Below are positions 37,664 to 46,494 of a DNA stretch of 64,000 nucleotides, in pieces (position 1 is the first letter of the stretch; each line of letters begins with the position of its first letter). The stretch lies in the NCBI GenBank assembly GCA_033721235.1, contig JAWWAY010000003.1, positions 186,001-250,000 on the forward strand. Direction: 5' to 3'. Position numbers and translations under genes: made by a program. Origin of the DNA: UBA5078 sp033721235. GTDB taxonomy: Bacteria > Pseudomonadota > Gammaproteobacteria > Pseudomonadales > Pseudohongiellaceae. The notes under the pieces were generated by a model. The model was given only the letters and a program-made list of their open reading frames with translations, had not been told where the DNA came from and did not search any database.

Positions 37664-38881
37664 GTGTCCCTAGCAAATGTCATATTGCCAGCGCTGGCCT
37701 TAATAGTGGTGGGCGTGCTGTTTACGCCAGCGCTGCGAAGCTCAGAGCTTTGGCGCGCTATTGTGTCTCCCTTAGCGTCCATAGTGGGCAGCGGTTTTTT
37801 GGTCTCCGGGCCTTTATTAGCCCATGCAGTCGGGCCTTGGGCGCCCATAGCCATGTTTGCTATCGTGGCATTTGCCTATGCTATTGGCTCCGTCATTCGT
37901 TTTAATATCCTCTATGCCGAGCCCAACATAAATGATAGGCGAGGCAGCTTTGCCTTAATCTCCATACAACGTCTGTCTGACCTTGCCTTAGGCTTAGCCT
38001 ATATTGTGTCTGTGGCATTTTATTTACGCTTGCTAAGCTCTTTTGTCCTGAGCTTTGGCGGCACCAGCGAAGCCTTGGTGCAAAAAGCCTTTACCAGTGC
38101 CGTACTCATTTTCATTGCCCTCATTGGCTGGCTTCGGGGCTTGCATGGCTTGGAAAAACTAGAAGAGACGGCAGTGGCCATTAAGCTGGCAATTATCGTG
38201 GCCCTATTGTGTGGCTTAGTTGGCTTTGATTGGCAATGGCTTCGCGAAGGCGGGCAGCTTGCTCAAGTGGCGCTAGAGAATAATATCTTCGACAGCCTGC
38301 GTATCATGGCAGGGCTATTATTGGTGGTGCAGGGCTTTGAGATTTCTCGCTACCTAGGCAGTGACTATGACGCCGCACTGCGAGTCCGATCCATGCGGCT
38401 TGCCCAGATAATCGCCGGCATTATCTACTTGCTGTTTATTGGTTTGGGTTTGCCATTGTTATTGGAAGCGAGTGGCCCCGTGAACGAAACCGCGATTATT
38501 GGCATTGCGGCCAGTGTTGCCGTGATATTGCCGAGCCTATTGGTATTGGCCGCTGTCATGAGCCAATTTAGCGCGGCAGTGGCCGATACTGTAGGAGCGG
38601 GTGGGGTGTTTAGTGAACTATCGGGTTTTAGTATTTCGTCCCGTAAGTTTTATCTACTGCTAATTGTGGCCGCTATTGTGTTGGTTTGGACGGTGAACGT
38701 TTTTGAAATCATCACCTTGGCCTCGCGGGCTTTCGCGCTCTATTACTTTCTTCAGTGTCTGGTGGCCATTAAGGTTTGCTGCAATGCACAGGCGGGGCAC
38801 TCTAGGTTTCGCCTAGTCGCTTACAGCCTAATAGCGGCTGTGCTGGTCGCTGTGATTGTCTTCGCGGTGCCCGTGGATTAA
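37664..38881 (+). CDS. Putative APC-superfamily permease
   Basis: 405 residues with about 12 hydrophobic segments. The opening PLASIVGSGFLVSGPLLAHAVGPWAPIAMF resembles the unwound helix 1 (G-S-G) of amino acid/polyamine/organocation transporters. GTG start with AGGTGGA immediately upstream. I cannot name a substrate. It stands alone between mutS (divergent, 297-bp gap) and pncC. No binding protein or enzyme adjoins it. Confidence 0.6.
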   Translation: MSLANVILPALALIVVGVLFTPALRSSELWRAIVSPLASIVGSGFLVSGPLLAHAVGPWAPIAMFAIVAFAYAIGSVIRFNILYAEPNINDRRGSFALISIQRLSDLALGLAYIVSVAFYLRLLSSFVLSFGGTSEALVQKAFTSAVLIFIALIGWLRGLHGLEKLEETAVAIKLAIIVALLCGLVGFDWQWLREGGQLAQVALENNIFDSLRIMAGLLLVVQGFEISRYLGSDYDAALRVRSMRLAQIIAGIIYLLFIGLGLPLLLEASGPVNETAIIGIAASVAVILPSLLVLAAVMSQFSAAVADTVGAGGVFSELSGFSISSRKFYLLLIVAAIVLVWTVNVFEIITLASRAFALYYFLQCLVAIKVCCNAQAGHSRFRLVAYSLIAAVLVAVIVFAVPVD

Positions 38882-38999
38882 AGCACTTTGGCCAAGCGCG
38901 AGACTTTTACTTGTTTGCTAACAGTGACTCGAAATATCGCCAATCTCTGCTAAGCTTAGGAAGAGTGTTAGAAATTTAGCGAGGAAAAGGGCCCGGGCT

Positions 39000-39515
39000 A
39001 TGAGTGATGAATTAGAGCAGCTGAGTCAGCGTTGCGGTGAGCTGTTGTTGGCAAAGGGCTGGACCATAAGCACGGCGGAGTCGTGTACCGGTGGTTGGAT
39101 TGCTCAGTCTCTTACGTCAGTATCGGGCAGCTCTCAGTGGTTTGAGACAGGTTTTGTGACCTATTCCAATGAGGCTAAGCAGCGTCTTCTTAATGTGCCA
39201 TCGCGTTTTTTTACCGGTGATAATGCCCCAGGTGCTGTGAGCGAAGAAGTGGTTCTTGCCATGGCTGAAGGCGCATTGCTGGCCGCTGGTGCCAATGTGT
39301 CGGTGGTCACCAGTGGCGTTGCTGGCCCTGCGGGTGGAAGTCCAGAAAAACCAGTAGGTACTGTATGGATAGCGTGGGCATATCGTCGCGAAACTAACGC
39401 AAAACCACAGCTTAAGGCTTCTCTTTTTCACTTTGCGGGTGATAGAAAAAGCATTAGAAAACAATCAGTTATTGAGGGTTTGAGTGGTGTACTGGAGCTG
39501 CTCGAATTGCCTTAA
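39000..39515 (+). CDS. pncC: Nicotinamide-nucleotide amidase (CinA C-terminal domain)
   Basis: This 171-residue stand-alone CinA C-terminal domain deamidates NMN to nicotinate mononucleotide in NAD recycling. The signature STAESCTGGWIAQSLTSVSGSS and TSGVAGPAGGSPEKPVGTVWIAW are present. The N-terminal MoaB-like half of full CinA is absent, as in E. coli PncC. It lies upstream of recA, a very common linkage. Confidence 0.93.
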   Translation: MSDELEQLSQRCGELLLAKGWTISTAESCTGGWIAQSLTSVSGSSQWFETGFVTYSNEAKQRLLNVPSRFFTGDNAPGAVSEEVVLAMAEGALLAAGANVSVVTSGVAGPAGGSPEKPVGTVWIAWAYRRETNAKPQLKASLFHFAGDRKSIRKQSVIEGLSGVLELLELP

Positions 39516-39545
39516 ACAGGGGCTGAAATGCAGCAATATAAAATA

Positions 39546-39578
39546 CTGGTTGAATATACAGTGATTGTTTGTTTTAAT
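39546..39578 (+). promoter_or_regulatory. recA promoter with LexA (SOS) box
   Basis: CTGGTTGAATATACAG (39546-39561) fits the gammaproteobacterial CTG-N10-CAG LexA box. It overlaps a -35 TTGAAT (39550-39555); 17 bp later comes a -10 TTTAAT (39573-39578). LexA bound here would block RNA polymerase directly. The recA leader is then about 165 nt. Confidence 0.85.
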
Positions 39579-39747
39579 GCTGCCACTGACATGCATATTG
39601 GACTCCAATAGGCCCGTAAACAGATTGCTTAAGCCTCTTATTTGGCTGCAAGCGTTTATGCTCAGCATCATCATAAACACAATGCGGTTTAATTTTAGAA
39701 CTAACGAGTGACTCTTCACGAGCACATAAAGATATAAGGAAACCATC

Positions 39748-40803
39748 ATGGCAGCAGATTCAGCAAAAGACGGCAACAGAGAGAAGGCCTTAACAGCAGC
39801 GCTTTCACAAATTGAGAGACAGTTTGGTAAGGGCTCTATGATGCGTCTTGGCGACAAAGGTCGCGAAGCTATTCCATCCATCTCCACTGGTTCACTTGGG
39901 CTAGATGTGGCATTGGGTATTGGCGGTCTGCCACGTGGACGTATTGTCGAAATTTACGGCCCTGAGTCCTCGGGTAAAACGACGTTAACGCTTCAAGTGA
40001 TTGCCGAGTGTCAACGTAATGGGGGCACTTGTGCCTTTATTGACGCCGAGCACGCTTTGGACCCTATCTATGCCGGTAATCTAGGCGTAGACGTAGAAGA
40101 CCTATTGGTGAGCCAGCCCGATACCGGCGAACAGGCGCTTGAAATTTGCGACATGATTGTTCGCTCTGGCGCAGTGGATGTCGTTGTTGTGGACTCGGTA
40201 GCAGCGCTGACCCCTAAGGCCGAAATTGAAGGTGATATGGGTGATAGCCACATGGGCTTGCAGGCGCGCTTGATGTCTCAGGCGCTACGTAAAATGACAG
40301 GTAATATTAAAAACTCCAATACGCTGGTTATTTTCATTAACCAAATTCGTATGAAAATTGGCGTTATGTTTGGCTCTCCTGAGACCACCACGGGTGGTAA
40401 CGCGCTGAAGTTCTACTCTTCTGTTCGTTTGGACATTCGCCGTATTGGCTCTATCAAAGAGGGCGACGAGGTAGTGGGTAACGAAACTCGTGTGAAGGTA
40501 GTGAAAAACAAAGTAGCACCACCCTTCAGGCAAGCTGAGTTCCAAATTATGTACGGTAAGGGCATCTACCGCATGGGCGAAGTAATCGACCTCGGTGTGA
40601 AGCTTAATCTTATCGACAAGTCTGGCGCCTGGTATGCCTACCAAGGTGAGAAGATTGGCCAAGGTAAGAAAAACGTGGCCGTCTACTTGGAAGAAAACCC
40701 AGCGATCGCACAAGAGATCGAGCAGAATATTCGCAAGCAACTACTCGGCGGTGTATTAGAAACCGAAGTAGTAGAAGAGCTATTAAGCGAAACTAGCGAG
40801 TAG
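39748..40803 (+). CDS. recA: Recombinase RecA
   Basis: 351 residues. Walker A GPESSGKTTLTL is near residue 70, the L1/L2 DNA-binding loops around GDSHMGLQARLMSQALRK and MKIGVMFGSPETTTGGNALKFYSS are conserved, and the acidic C-terminus is present. It catalyses strand exchange and LexA self-cleavage. AAGGAAACC lies upstream of the ATG. recX follows after 7 bp. Confidence 0.98.
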   Translation: MAADSAKDGNREKALTAALSQIERQFGKGSMMRLGDKGREAIPSISTGSLGLDVALGIGGLPRGRIVEIYGPESSGKTTLTLQVIAECQRNGGTCAFIDAEHALDPIYAGNLGVDVEDLLVSQPDTGEQALEICDMIVRSGAVDVVVVDSVAALTPKAEIEGDMGDSHMGLQARLMSQALRKMTGNIKNSNTLVIFINQIRMKIGVMFGSPETTTGGNALKFYSSVRLDIRRIGSIKEGDEVVGNETRVKVVKNKVAPPFRQAEFQIMYGKGIYRMGEVIDLGVKLNLIDKSGAWYAYQGEKIGQGKKNVAVYLEENPAIAQEIEQNIRKQLLGGVLETEVVEELLSETSE

Positions 40804-40810
40804 GCGATCC

Positions 40811-41296
40811 ATGGAGGACGTAAAGCCCTCTGAAGAAAGTTTGCGGGTGACACTGCGCCGGTTCAGTATGGACTTACTGGCCCGGCGTGAGCACTCAAGA
40901 GCAGAGTTAGCTGAGAAGCTGATGCGCAAGCACGGTGAATACAAGCATTTGTTTGATCAAGTGTTGGATCAGCTGGAAAGCGATAACCTGCTAAGCGATG
41001 AAAGGTTTGCCGAAGCCTATGTTCGCTACCGTCAAAACAAAGGCTTTGGGCCTTTAATGCTACAACAGGAACTGCGTATTAAGGGTGTGTCGGACCAGCT
41101 TATTGCATCCTATGTTCAGGCGGCTTCCTCTCACTGGCAAGATATCCTCGATCAAGTCATAGTTAAGAAACGACGACTCTCCAATCCCGCTCACGATAAA
41201 GAAGCTGAACGCAAGCAACAGCAAAAGCTGTATCGGTTTTGCCTCTCAAGAGGGTTTCCCGCCGATATGGTCAGCAAGGCTTTGTTTCGCTCCTAA
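40811..41296 (+). CDS. recX: Regulatory protein RecX
   Basis: 161 residues made of tandem three-helix repeats. The motif SRAELAEKLMRK, then LDQLESDNLLSDERFAEAYVRYRQNKGFGPLMLQQELRIKGV, is typical. RecX caps and limits RecA filaments. The 7-bp spacing from recA means it is co-transcribed and SOS-induced. Confidence 0.94.
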   Translation: MEDVKPSEESLRVTLRRFSMDLLARREHSRAELAEKLMRKHGEYKHLFDQVLDQLESDNLLSDERFAEAYVRYRQNKGFGPLMLQQELRIKGVSDQLIASYVQAASSHWQDILDQVIVKKRRLSNPAHDKEAERKQQQKLYRFCLSRGFPADMVSKALFRS

Positions 41297-41427
41297 GTCT
41301 TGCTTCTCAAAACCTCCAGTATCCTAGTTACGCGCTTCAGAGTGTGAACACGCTCTCATCCTGCTGCGCTTAATCGTAATTCCTAGGCTCTAACTTGGTC
41401 TGACTAATACGCCATGGCGTAATGGGC

Positions 41428-41433
41428 TATAAT
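41428..41433 (+). promoter_or_regulatory. Consensus -10 element upstream of the cupredoxin gene
   Basis: A perfect TATAAT lies about 100 bp before the ATG at 41535 in a 238-bp gap after recX. No good -35 is found at 16-18 bp, so an activator or extended element would be needed. No other feature is seen in the gap. Confidence 0.3.
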
Positions 41434-41534
41434 GCAAGCCGCGTGGTGTAATGGGAGTTATATTACCGATATAGGCCTAGGCCCGACTAGTGCTTGCTTT
41501 CTATACAGAAAGACTAAATTTGGAGAACTGATAC

Positions 41535-42233
41535 ATGGATTGGCAGGACTTTAAACATCGTATGACTGCAGTATTTGGGGCGTGGACAATAGCAGCCATA
41601 TCGCTTGGTGCCTTTAGCTCTGTGCAGGCTGCGCAGCTAAGCGTTAATATCCAGAACCTAACGACGGGCCAAGGCTTAGAGGACGCAGTGATAGAAGTGC
41701 TGCTGCCAGAGACCCAATGGGCGCAATACACGACACAGATGGATAGCAGCGTGGACCAGCTCGATAAGGAGTTTGTTGCGAATGTGACTGTCGTGCCACG
41801 AGGGAGTCGCATCAATTTTCCTAATAGCGACAATATCCTGCATCATGTGTATTCATTCTCACAGGCAAAGGTGTTTGAGTTGCCGCTGTATGGCAAGGGC
41901 GAATATGGCGACTATTTTATAGAATTTGATCAACCCGGTGTCGTCGAGTTGGGCTGCAACATCCACGATTGGATGTTAGCTTATATCTATATAGCCCAAA
42001 CCAGCTTAGTGGCCAAGACCGATGATGAGGGCAGGGCAATCATTTCGGGTATTCCAGAGGGAGTGCACACAGTGCGTATATGGCATGCTCGCTCACCCGA
42101 GCCTAACTCAGTAGTGGAACAAGACGTCGAGTTTAGCGACGAAGAAGCTGCTATTGTGCGATTGGCAGTGGAGCCTACTAAAAGCAATCGATTGCGTAGG
42201 GCTCCCATAAGTAATAGAACGCGTTACCGATAA
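41535..42233 (+). CDS. Periplasmic cupredoxin-like (methylamine-utilization-like) protein
   Basis: 232 residues with a signal peptide (hydrophobic segment, cleavage after VQA near residue 32). A beta-rich cupredoxin-like domain carries possible type I copper ligands: His103 or His104 (ILHHVYSF) and Cys141, His144, Met147 (GCNIHDWM). The C-x2-H-x2-M spacing is tighter than in plastocyanin. A carboxypeptidase-regulatory-like beta domain (GRAIISGIPEGVHTVRIW) follows. Such proteins are often labelled methylamine utilization protein, but no amine dehydrogenase genes are here. It ends 9 nt before an adenylate cyclase gene. Confidence 0.75.
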   Translation: MDWQDFKHRMTAVFGAWTIAAISLGAFSSVQAAQLSVNIQNLTTGQGLEDAVIEVLLPETQWAQYTTQMDSSVDQLDKEFVANVTVVPRGSRINFPNSDNILHHVYSFSQAKVFELPLYGKGEYGDYFIEFDQPGVVELGCNIHDWMLAYIYIAQTSLVAKTDDEGRAIISGIPEGVHTVRIWHARSPEPNSVVEQDVEFSDEEAAIVRLAVEPTKSNRLRRAPISNRTRYR

Positions 42234-42242
42234 GGGCTCCCT

Positions 42243-44219
42243 TTGAATCAATTCTTTGCGTTTAACAGTTTTCGATCTCGCCTATTGCTCTTCTTGCTAG
42301 CGCTACTGGTGCCTGTACTATCAGGCATCTATATATTCGTTACCCAAGAAAACGAAAACTATACCGAGGAGACCATCAATAGTTATTTGGAACTGGGAGC
42401 CGATGTATTCGACTTTACCCGAGAAGAGCACAAGAACACGCTGTTAACGATTACCAGCACCATGACTCGAGACTGGGGGTTTCGCAATGCCTTCGGCACG
42501 GGTGATCCGTTCACTATTATCGATGCTGCCGACAATATTCTCCTTCGCTCCCTTGGCGCCGCCGAGATGATGTTAATTTCTTCTTTGGATGGCGAAGTGA
42601 TTATCGATACTAAGACGCAGGGCTATCAGCAGCTAAGCGGAGAGTGGTTGGAGCTAATGAACGCGGCGGCAAGCAGTCAAGACGGTATCGCCGATGCCAT
42701 CATCACGATTGGGGATATTCCCTACCAAGTCACAGTCATTCCCTTGTTCCTTCCCACCCCAGTTGCATGGATATTTGGCGGCTTCCCTTTAGACGACAGC
42801 TTTGCTTATACCGTTAAGCAAAGCATTGTCTCTGACGTATCGATTGTGCGCTATGAGGAGCCGAACACAGCGCCCTTAGCTGACACCGAAATCAGCGTTA
42901 TCTCGTCCACACTCGGGCCTAGGGATCAAGCGGCCTTGGTTGATCAACTACAGATTTCTGGAATGACTTCAACTCAGACGCAAAGAATTAGCTTACCGAG
43001 TGGGGAATATGGCACCTTGATGCGTCAACTCTATGGCGCCCCAGGTGAGCCGCTGCAGATAGTGGCAGTTATTCAAAAGTCCTATAACGAGAATATTGAA
43101 AACCTAGAGGCGTTTAGGCGAGGGCTGGTTCAGTTCTATTCTGCCATCATCGCGATCAGTCTTGTTCTTGTAATCTTATTGGCCCAATCCGTTACTAAAC
43201 CCATCTTAGATGTGGTTGCGCGTGTTAAACGCATCAAAGACGGCGACTATGGTCAAGAGGTCAGAGTGAAGGGAAGCGATGAAATAACAGAATTGGCCAG
43301 TGCGATTAACACAATGGCCAGCGGCTTGGCGGAAAAAGAAAAAGTGCGAGACTTGCTGGGCAAAGTGGTGTCTGATGAGATTGCCGAAGAGCTTTTAAGT
43401 AAAACGATTGCCTTAGGCGGCGAAGAGAAAATTGTGACGGTATTGTTTGCTGACATAAAAGGCTTCACGTCGCTTTGTGAGAATACGCCCCCAGAAGAAG
43501 TCCTGACTCTACTTAATAAATATCTTAGTACTATTACCGATGTCATCGAGAAAAATCATGGGGTAGTAGATAAATATACTGGTGATTCAGTTATGGCGCT
43601 TTTCGGTGCGCCACTGAGCCGCGGCAACGATGCTCAAAACGCTTTATCAACAGCCTTAGCAATTCAGCAGGCGATGCGCGATCTTAATGCGAGCAATATC
43701 GAGCAGGGCCTATCTGTTATAGAGGCTGGGGTAGGGGTGCATACTGGGCTAGTGGTTGCGGGTAATTTAGGGTCTCAGAATCGATTGAACTACACGGTAG
43801 TGGGTGACTCCGTAAACCTGTCGGCCCGCCTTGAAGGGCTAACGCGTAAGTACAATGTGGAAAATATCGTGAGTCAGTCTTGCTGCGATGCAGCACCGGA
43901 TTTTGTCTACCGAGAGCTCGACCTGGTGCGCGTTGCGGGCAAGAACGAACCCGTAAGAATTTTCGAAGTAATTGGCCGTGCCGGAACAATATCAGCGGAG
44001 CAAGAGCGCGAACTCGCCGTATTTGCCGAGGCACTTGAGTTCTATCGTCAGCAGCAGTGGGACGATGCCATTGCATTATTTAGTCTCTTGAATATGGCCT
44101 TGTCTGAGGATCAGCGCAGTGACTCACTCTATAGCGTCTATATCACTCGTATAGGGTTTCTTCGAGAGAGAGACCTGCCCGACAACTGGGATGCGGTGTT
44201 TGTCTTTGATCGCAAATAA
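42243..44219 (+). CDS. Membrane class III adenylate cyclase with periplasmic sensor and HAMP
   Basis: 658 residues; TTG start after AAGGG. TM helix at about 12-30, a periplasmic sensor region to about 290, a second TM helix at 295-315 and a HAMP domain follow. The class III catalytic domain starts near residue 398 (VTVLFADIKGFTSL). Both metal Asp residues (FADIKG; TGDSVM), the adenine-selecting Lys (DKYTGD) and Thr (YTVVGDSVN) and the transition-state Asn/Arg (VNLSAR) are present. It should therefore be an active ATP cyclase. Its sensor lies in the same compartment as the upstream cupredoxin. Confidence 0.88.
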   Translation: MNQFFAFNSFRSRLLLFLLALLVPVLSGIYIFVTQENENYTEETINSYLELGADVFDFTREEHKNTLLTITSTMTRDWGFRNAFGTGDPFTIIDAADNILLRSLGAAEMMLISSLDGEVIIDTKTQGYQQLSGEWLELMNAAASSQDGIADAIITIGDIPYQVTVIPLFLPTPVAWIFGGFPLDDSFAYTVKQSIVSDVSIVRYEEPNTAPLADTEISVISSTLGPRDQAALVDQLQISGMTSTQTQRISLPSGEYGTLMRQLYGAPGEPLQIVAVIQKSYNENIENLEAFRRGLVQFYSAIIAISLVLVILLAQSVTKPILDVVARVKRIKDGDYGQEVRVKGSDEITELASAINTMASGLAEKEKVRDLLGKVVSDEIAEELLSKTIALGGEEKIVTVLFADIKGFTSLCENTPPEEVLTLLNKYLSTITDVIEKNHGVVDKYTGDSVMALFGAPLSRGNDAQNALSTALAIQQAMRDLNASNIEQGLSVIEAGVGVHTGLVVAGNLGSQNRLNYTVVGDSVNLSARLEGLTRKYNVENIVSQSCCDAAPDFVYRELDLVRVAGKNEPVRIFEVIGRAGTISAEQERELAVFAEALEFYRQQQWDDAIALFSLLNMALSEDQRSDSLYSVYITRIGFLRERDLPDNWDAVFVFDRK

Positions 44220-44240
44220 ACTTTTAATATAGGTATAAGC

Positions 44241-45485
44241 ATGAAGATGATTAGACCCTTTAAGGCCCTTCGACCTCGCAAGGAGCTTGCTCCCAAAGTG
44301 ATTGCGCCCCCCTATGATGTGCTTAGCCGCGAAGAAGCCTTCGAAATGGCAAAGGGCAATGAGTACAGCTTTTTGCGTGTAAACAAACCAGAGATTGATG
44401 TCGATAGCGCCATTGATCCATATGATCAACGTGTCTATCAAAAGGGCGCTGTCAATCTGCAGTCGATGATCGACGATGCCATCATGCTGCGCGATGACAA
44501 GGCAATGTTCTATGTTTACAAGCAAGTAATGGGTGCCCACGAGCAGTATGGACTAGTGGCGGCAGCCTCCATTGAAGCCTATGAACAAGGGCGAATTAAG
44601 AAACATGAGTTCACGCGTCCGGCCAAAGAAGATGACCGCGTTAATCATATTAATACTTTAAACGCTCAGGTGGGCCCGGTATTTTTGACCTATAGAGCCC
44701 GCGCAGAGATTGACGCTATTATTGAAAAGGTGGTTAAAGCAGAACCCGATAATGATATAGCAGCCAGTGATGGCACTCGTCATGTTCTATGGTCTATTAG
44801 CGACGATAGTATTAACGCCGCGCTCCAGTCAGAGTTCGATAAAATCGATTGCTTATATGTTGCCGATGGGCATCATCGATCTGCAGCGGCACAGCGCGTG
44901 AAGGACATACGTAAAAAGGCCAACCCTAAACATACGGGTGAGGAATCTTATAACTTTTTTTCTTCGGTTATTTTTCCAGACAATCAAATGCAGATTCTCG
45001 ACTACAATCGCGTCGTCAAGGATTTGAACGGCTTGAGTGAAGATGAATTTCTGCGCAAAATTCAGGCTTGTTTTGATGTAAAAGTAAGCCCAAATGGCGC
45101 CGTTAAGCCAACAGCCGAGCACCACTTCAGTATGTATCTGGGAGGCACCTGGTATTTGCTTCGAATTTTAGCGGGCCTGTGGAATGAGCAAGATCCAGTA
45201 AGCAGTTTGGATGCGAGTATCCTACAAATTAACTTACTGTCCCACGTATTGGGCATTGAAGATCCCCGTCGAGACGATCGAATCGATTTTGTCGGCGGAA
45301 TCCGCGGATTAGAAGAACTCGAAAAACGTGTTGATTCTGGCGAATGTGCGGCCGCTTTCGCACTCTACCCAACATCAATCACCAGCCTGATGGCCGTAGC
45401 CGATGCCGGCGAGGTCATGCCACCAAAGTCCACATGGTTTGAACCCAAACTAAAAAGCGGTCTGTTCGTCCACATCCTCGACTAA
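44241..45485 (+). CDS. DUF1015 family protein
   Basis: 414 residues, cytoplasmic, without signal peptide. The N-terminal KMIRPFKALRPRKELAPKVIAPPYDVLSREEA and the central YVADGHHRSAAAQRV are hallmarks of DUF1015 (COG4198). Biochemical function is not established to my knowledge. It starts 21 nt after the cyclase and may be co-transcribed with it. In other bacteria the family is often near serine-biosynthesis genes; none is here. Confidence 0.85.
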   Translation: MKMIRPFKALRPRKELAPKVIAPPYDVLSREEAFEMAKGNEYSFLRVNKPEIDVDSAIDPYDQRVYQKGAVNLQSMIDDAIMLRDDKAMFYVYKQVMGAHEQYGLVAAASIEAYEQGRIKKHEFTRPAKEDDRVNHINTLNAQVGPVFLTYRARAEIDAIIEKVVKAEPDNDIAASDGTRHVLWSISDDSINAALQSEFDKIDCLYVADGHHRSAAAQRVKDIRKKANPKHTGEESYNFFSSVIFPDNQMQILDYNRVVKDLNGLSEDEFLRKIQACFDVKVSPNGAVKPTAEHHFSMYLGGTWYLLRILAGLWNEQDPVSSLDASILQINLLSHVLGIEDPRRDDRIDFVGGIRGLEELEKRVDSGECAAAFALYPTSITSLMAVADAGEVMPPKSTWFEPKLKSGLFVHILD

Positions 45486-45512
45486 GTCACCGCCCAAGAC
45501 CCTCCCCAACAC

Positions 45513-45564
45513 GGGGTCAGACCCCAACTTCACACCTCCTATTTGGGGTCAGACCCCAAATAGG
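45513..45564. repeat. Two GGGGTC-n-GACCCC palindromes left of the RAYT gene
   Basis: Copies at 45513-45525 and 45538-45564. The second has perfect 13-bp arms extending from CCTATTTGGGGTC around a central A. It sits 30 bp downstream of the stop of the RAYT transposase gene, the expected place for a REP that the enzyme recognises. Confidence 0.85.
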
Positions 45565-45594
45565 CTGCCCAAAAAATACAAAGCCAAATTCGAG

Positions 45595-46209
45595 TTACAT
45601 ATAGTCGTTCAACACCAGCTCTTTATTTGTACTTTGGCGAATTAAGCTTAGACTCTCTTCTGGAATAGCGTAATCAAAGAGGGCTCTATAGGCCTCGAAT
45701 CTTGCCTGAGGATCGGTGTGAAGAGAGTTGTAAATGGGGTGTTGCGTTATCAAATCGTCCTGCATACCAAGTGCGTTGTGCTGATAACTTGACCACGGAT
45801 ATTGCTCTGGTTTCTCGACCATTTGTGCTCTTACTGGGTTGAGCTCTATGTAACGGCTTAGTGTAAGAAGATATCTTTCTGTGGCAACTAACAATGCCTT
45901 GAAACGCCCGTCCCATAGGCCTCCTGAGCGACCGTAGGACGTGTTGAAATACTTCACATAAGACGTTCCTAGGCTGTGCATTAGTTTACTAATGCCGTGT
46001 TTTTTAGTGGGTGTTAACAGCAAGTGAACGTGGTTAGTCATTAATACATAACTATGTACCGCAACACAATTTCTGTCCGAGTATTGCTTTAGCTTTTGTA
46101 GATAAAAGATATAGTCGTCGTGCTTTCTAAAGCACGGCTGCTTGTTGTTTCCTCTTTGAATGATGTGAAGGGGAACTCCTGGCAGATACAATCTTAATGA
46201 ACGGGGCAT
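45595..46209 (-). mobile_element. REP-associated tyrosine transposase (RAYT, Y1_Tnp)
   Basis: 204 residues. The HUH motif is His60-Val-His62 in MTNHVHLLL and the likely nucleophile is Tyr120 in SRYIELNPVRA. WDGRFKALLV is also typical of this IS200/IS605-like family. It is a single-copy domesticated transposase that mobilises or maintains short palindromic REP elements. Palindromes flank it on both sides and recur through the next 6 kb, always between genes. No inverted terminal repeats or target duplication of a normal IS are seen. Confidence 0.92.
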
Positions 46210-46269
46210 TGATGAATCCTTTCGTCAATGTGTTTAAAAAAAGCATAGTAGTAGATCACGATTTCGTCA

Positions 46270-46313
46270 AAAATTTGGGGTCAGACCCCAAATTTTAAAG
46301 CGGGTCTGACCCC
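46270..46313. repeat. Two GGGGTC-n-GACCCC palindromes right of the RAYT gene
   Basis: 46270-46296 has perfect 13-bp arms around a central A. A second copy at 46301-46313 has one mismatch (CGGGTC t GACCCC). Together with the left pair they bracket the RAYT gene. Confidence 0.85.
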
Positions 46314-46494
46314 AAAATTGCTTGACCTTTGAGAAGAGGGGACGTTATTCTTCGCACATCGGGCTCTTAGGAGGCGCCCGCCCGCTAAAGAGTATCTCAC
46401 TCCTTGTGTCTGAACTCACAAACAGACCTCAGTACGGCACACATAATCCAAGCTTGCCTTTCGCGGGATGGCAGTTAAAAGCAAGGACAACTGT

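Noticed and set aside
41440..41534. tRNA or small RNA in the gap after recX
   Set aside because: No cloverleaf arms or TpsiC-like motif can be found; only an isolated -10 element is seen.
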